From: Nitrososphaeraceae archaeon
GTDB taxonomy: Archaea; Thermoproteota; Nitrososphaeria; Nitrososphaerales; Nitrososphaeraceae
Length of the DNA stretch: 14,807 nucleotides
Direction: 5' to 3'
NCBI GenBank assembly: GCA_025937665.1
Contig: JAICQW010000029.1
Coordinates: forward strand, 1-14,807
Position 1 is the stretch's first letter. Each line of letters begins with the position of its first letter. Positions 13,454 to 14,807 of this stretch are shown here, in pieces. The position numbers and the translations under genes were made by a program. The notes under the pieces are model-generated. The model was not told the origin of the DNA. It saw nothing but the letters and a program-made list of their open reading frames with translations, and did no database searches.

Positions 13454-14807
13454 ATGTATGATAGAGTACAGGATGAAAATCGAAATCAAAACATTGTTGC
13501 TTCTATTCTGAATAACATTCCGTCAGAATCTGAAATAACTAAAATAGAATACGAAGGGCCATTTATTGTACTCTACTCAAGAAAACCTACTGTACTTTTG
13601 GAAAATCAAGAGATTATTTCCAAGATGGTTAATCTAATAAAGAAAAGAATAGTCATAAGAACTGATACTTCGATTAGATCTTCTGAGGAATCCGTTAATC
13701 AAATAATTCGCTCTAGCTGTTCCAACCCAAATAACATTCCAGAGATTTGTTTTGATCCTGCTTTAGGAGAGGCTACGGTTTTTGTCAACGATTTTAGAAC
13801 TTTAACAGAACTTAATCAGCTAGAAATTGGTCTGATAGAAAAAACAGGTTGGAAGTTGATGTGTAGACGAGCCCCAAAAAATTTAAGAGTCCTAAAATCT
13901 ATGAATAAAATATTACACAGCTCATCTGAAGAAAGAATAGATTTCTACAAGCGAGTTGGTGAAAAAATATTTAGACAAAAGCTATCAGGTTCTGAAGAAG
14001 CAAGTATTGTTTGTTTAGGTGGCTTTTCAGAAATTGGAAGAAGCGCTATATTGATCGTTACTCATGAAAGTAAGATTCTATTAGATTTTGGAATTAAGAC
14101 GTATAAAAATGAAGATACAGACTTACTTCCGCGACTAGATATTTTTGGGATTGGCATGAATGAAATTGATGCAGTAGTCATATCACATGCGCATCTTGAT
14201 CACTGCGGAGCTGTTCCAATTTTGTGCAAGTATGGCTATGATGGTCCTGTGTATTGCACTGAACCGACTTTCCCAATCATGATATCAATACTTCAGGATT
14301 ATGTCTCAAGGTCCAAAGAGCCATTGTACTCAACAATAGATATAGAAAATTTAATTTCTCATGTAATACCTCTAAATTATGGCGCAGTGACCGATATTTC
14401 TCCAGACGTTAGAATAACGTTTGCGAATTCAGGACACATGATTGGCTCTGCATCCACTCACCTACATATTGGAAATGGGGATTACAATATTGTATATACT
14501 GGGGATCTAAAATTTGGACGATTGAACACTGTAGATAATGCCTTCTGGAATTTCCCTAGAGCAGAAACACTGATAATAGAAAGCACAAATGGAAATAGAG
14601 ATGATAAATTTGTTACTAGAGATGTAGCAGAAGAAAACTTGGCTAAAAGCATCAACTCAACTATTCAAGAAGGTGGAAGATTGTTGATTCCAGTTCCAGT
14701 TCTGGGACTTTCACAGGAAATTTGTGTAACGTTGGGAATGCTAAGGAGCGTCAACATGATAAATCCTGAAAAGATTTTTGTCGACGAAAAAATATTGGAT
14801 ATGTTTA
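13454..14807 (+). CDS. aCPSF1-like KH/MBL/beta-CASP ribonuclease paralogue (partial, C-terminus outside window)
   Basis: The ATG at 13454 opens a frame of 451 complete codons that runs off the right edge. The metallo-beta-lactamase core starts near residue 184 (ASIVCLGGFSEIGRSAILI) with D-containing LLDFGIK, the zinc motif HAHLDH at residues 245-250, H328 (NSGHMIGSASTH), D351 (IVYTGDLKFG) and the motif-A-like E376 in ESTNG. The N-terminal 150 residues align in layout with the two KH domains of archaeal aCPSF1, the transcription-terminating 3'-end nuclease (for example KKRIVIRTDTSIR and IEKTGWKLMCRRAP). The expected GxxG RNA-binding loop of the second KH is absent, with NDFRTLTELNQLE in its place (from residue 112). 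The usual tyrosine of ESTYG is Asn379. Catalytic metal ligands seen so far are intact. This is more likely a diverged paralogue than the canonical enzyme. Confidence 0.9.
   Translation, partial: MYDRVQDENRNQNIVASILNNIPSESEITKIEYEGPFIVLYSRKPTVLLENQEIISKMVNLIKKRIVIRTDTSIRSSEESVNQIIRSSCSNPNNIPEICFDPALGEATVFVNDFRTLTELNQLEIGLIEKTGWKLMCRRAPKNLRVLKSMNKILHSSSEERIDFYKRVGEKIFRQKLSGSEEASIVCLGGFSEIGRSAILIVTHESKILLDFGIKTYKNEDTDLLPRLDIFGIGMNEIDAVVISHAHLDHCGAVPILCKYGYDGPVYCTEPTFPIMISILQDYVSRSKEPLYSTIDIENLISHVIPLNYGAVTDISPDVRITFANSGHMIGSASTHLHIGNGDYNIVYTGDLKFGRLNTVDNAFWNFPRAETLIIESTNGNRDDKFVTRDVAEENLAKSINSTIQEGGRLLIPVPVLGLSQEICVTLGMLRSVNMINPEKIFVDEKILDMF

Overview
The window looks like an ammonia-oxidising archaeon of the Nitrososphaeria (Thaumarchaeota), most probably the Nitrososphaeraceae and plausibly the Nitrosocosmicus lineage; the genus is an inference. 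Archaeal markers are an sn-glycerol-1-phosphate dehydrogenase, which sets archaeal lipid stereochemistry, and a KH/metallo-beta-lactamase/beta-CASP nuclease of the aCPSF1 type. Other supports are TATA boxes about 24-30 bases before probable start codons with little sign of Shine-Dalgarno sites, frequent TTG/GTG starts, AT-rich DNA and many small secreted proteins. A manganese catalase is uncommon in ammonia-oxidising archaea but is known from Nitrosocosmicus.

Layout. 1-916 (-): 5' part of an M24 Xaa-Pro peptidase, cut by the window edge. 1114-3590 (+): a surface and small-protein island. It holds a single-pass membrane protein with a perfect 54-bp duplication, a long non-coding stretch with inverted and direct repeats, a small secreted cysteine protein, an RTX-type (GGxGxD) repeat protein, and two tiny related Cys/His zinc-finger-like proteins that were too short for ordinary gene calling. 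3632-3931 (-): hypothetical. 4457-4888 (+): a very basic, repeat-bearing protein resembling histone H1 tails. 4991-6457 (-): manganese catalase and a ferritin-like protein, an oxidative-stress pair. 6682-9492: a decayed region with two copies of a cassette, each a broken response-regulator receiver gene followed by a small secreted protein gene (intact in copy 1, frameshifted in copy 2). A four-helix membrane protein and an Lrp/AsnC regulator lie between the copies. 9573-14807: mostly conserved core genes: SRPBCC protein, class V aminotransferase, FKBP prolyl isomerase with a KEEPKA-repeat tail, G1P dehydrogenase, and a divergent aCPSF1-like protein cut by the window end.

The left two thirds are accessory and turning over: three in-frame perfect minisatellites occur across the window, with at least three frameshifted pseudogenes and one further small gene that looks frameshifted. 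The right third is housekeeping. The most notable observations are the duplicated and decaying receiver plus secreted-protein cassette, the pair of tiny zinc-finger-like genes behind the RTX gene, and an aCPSF1-like protein that keeps its nuclease metal ligands but has lost the KH GxxG loop. I see no tRNA, rRNA, CRISPR array or insertion sequence.
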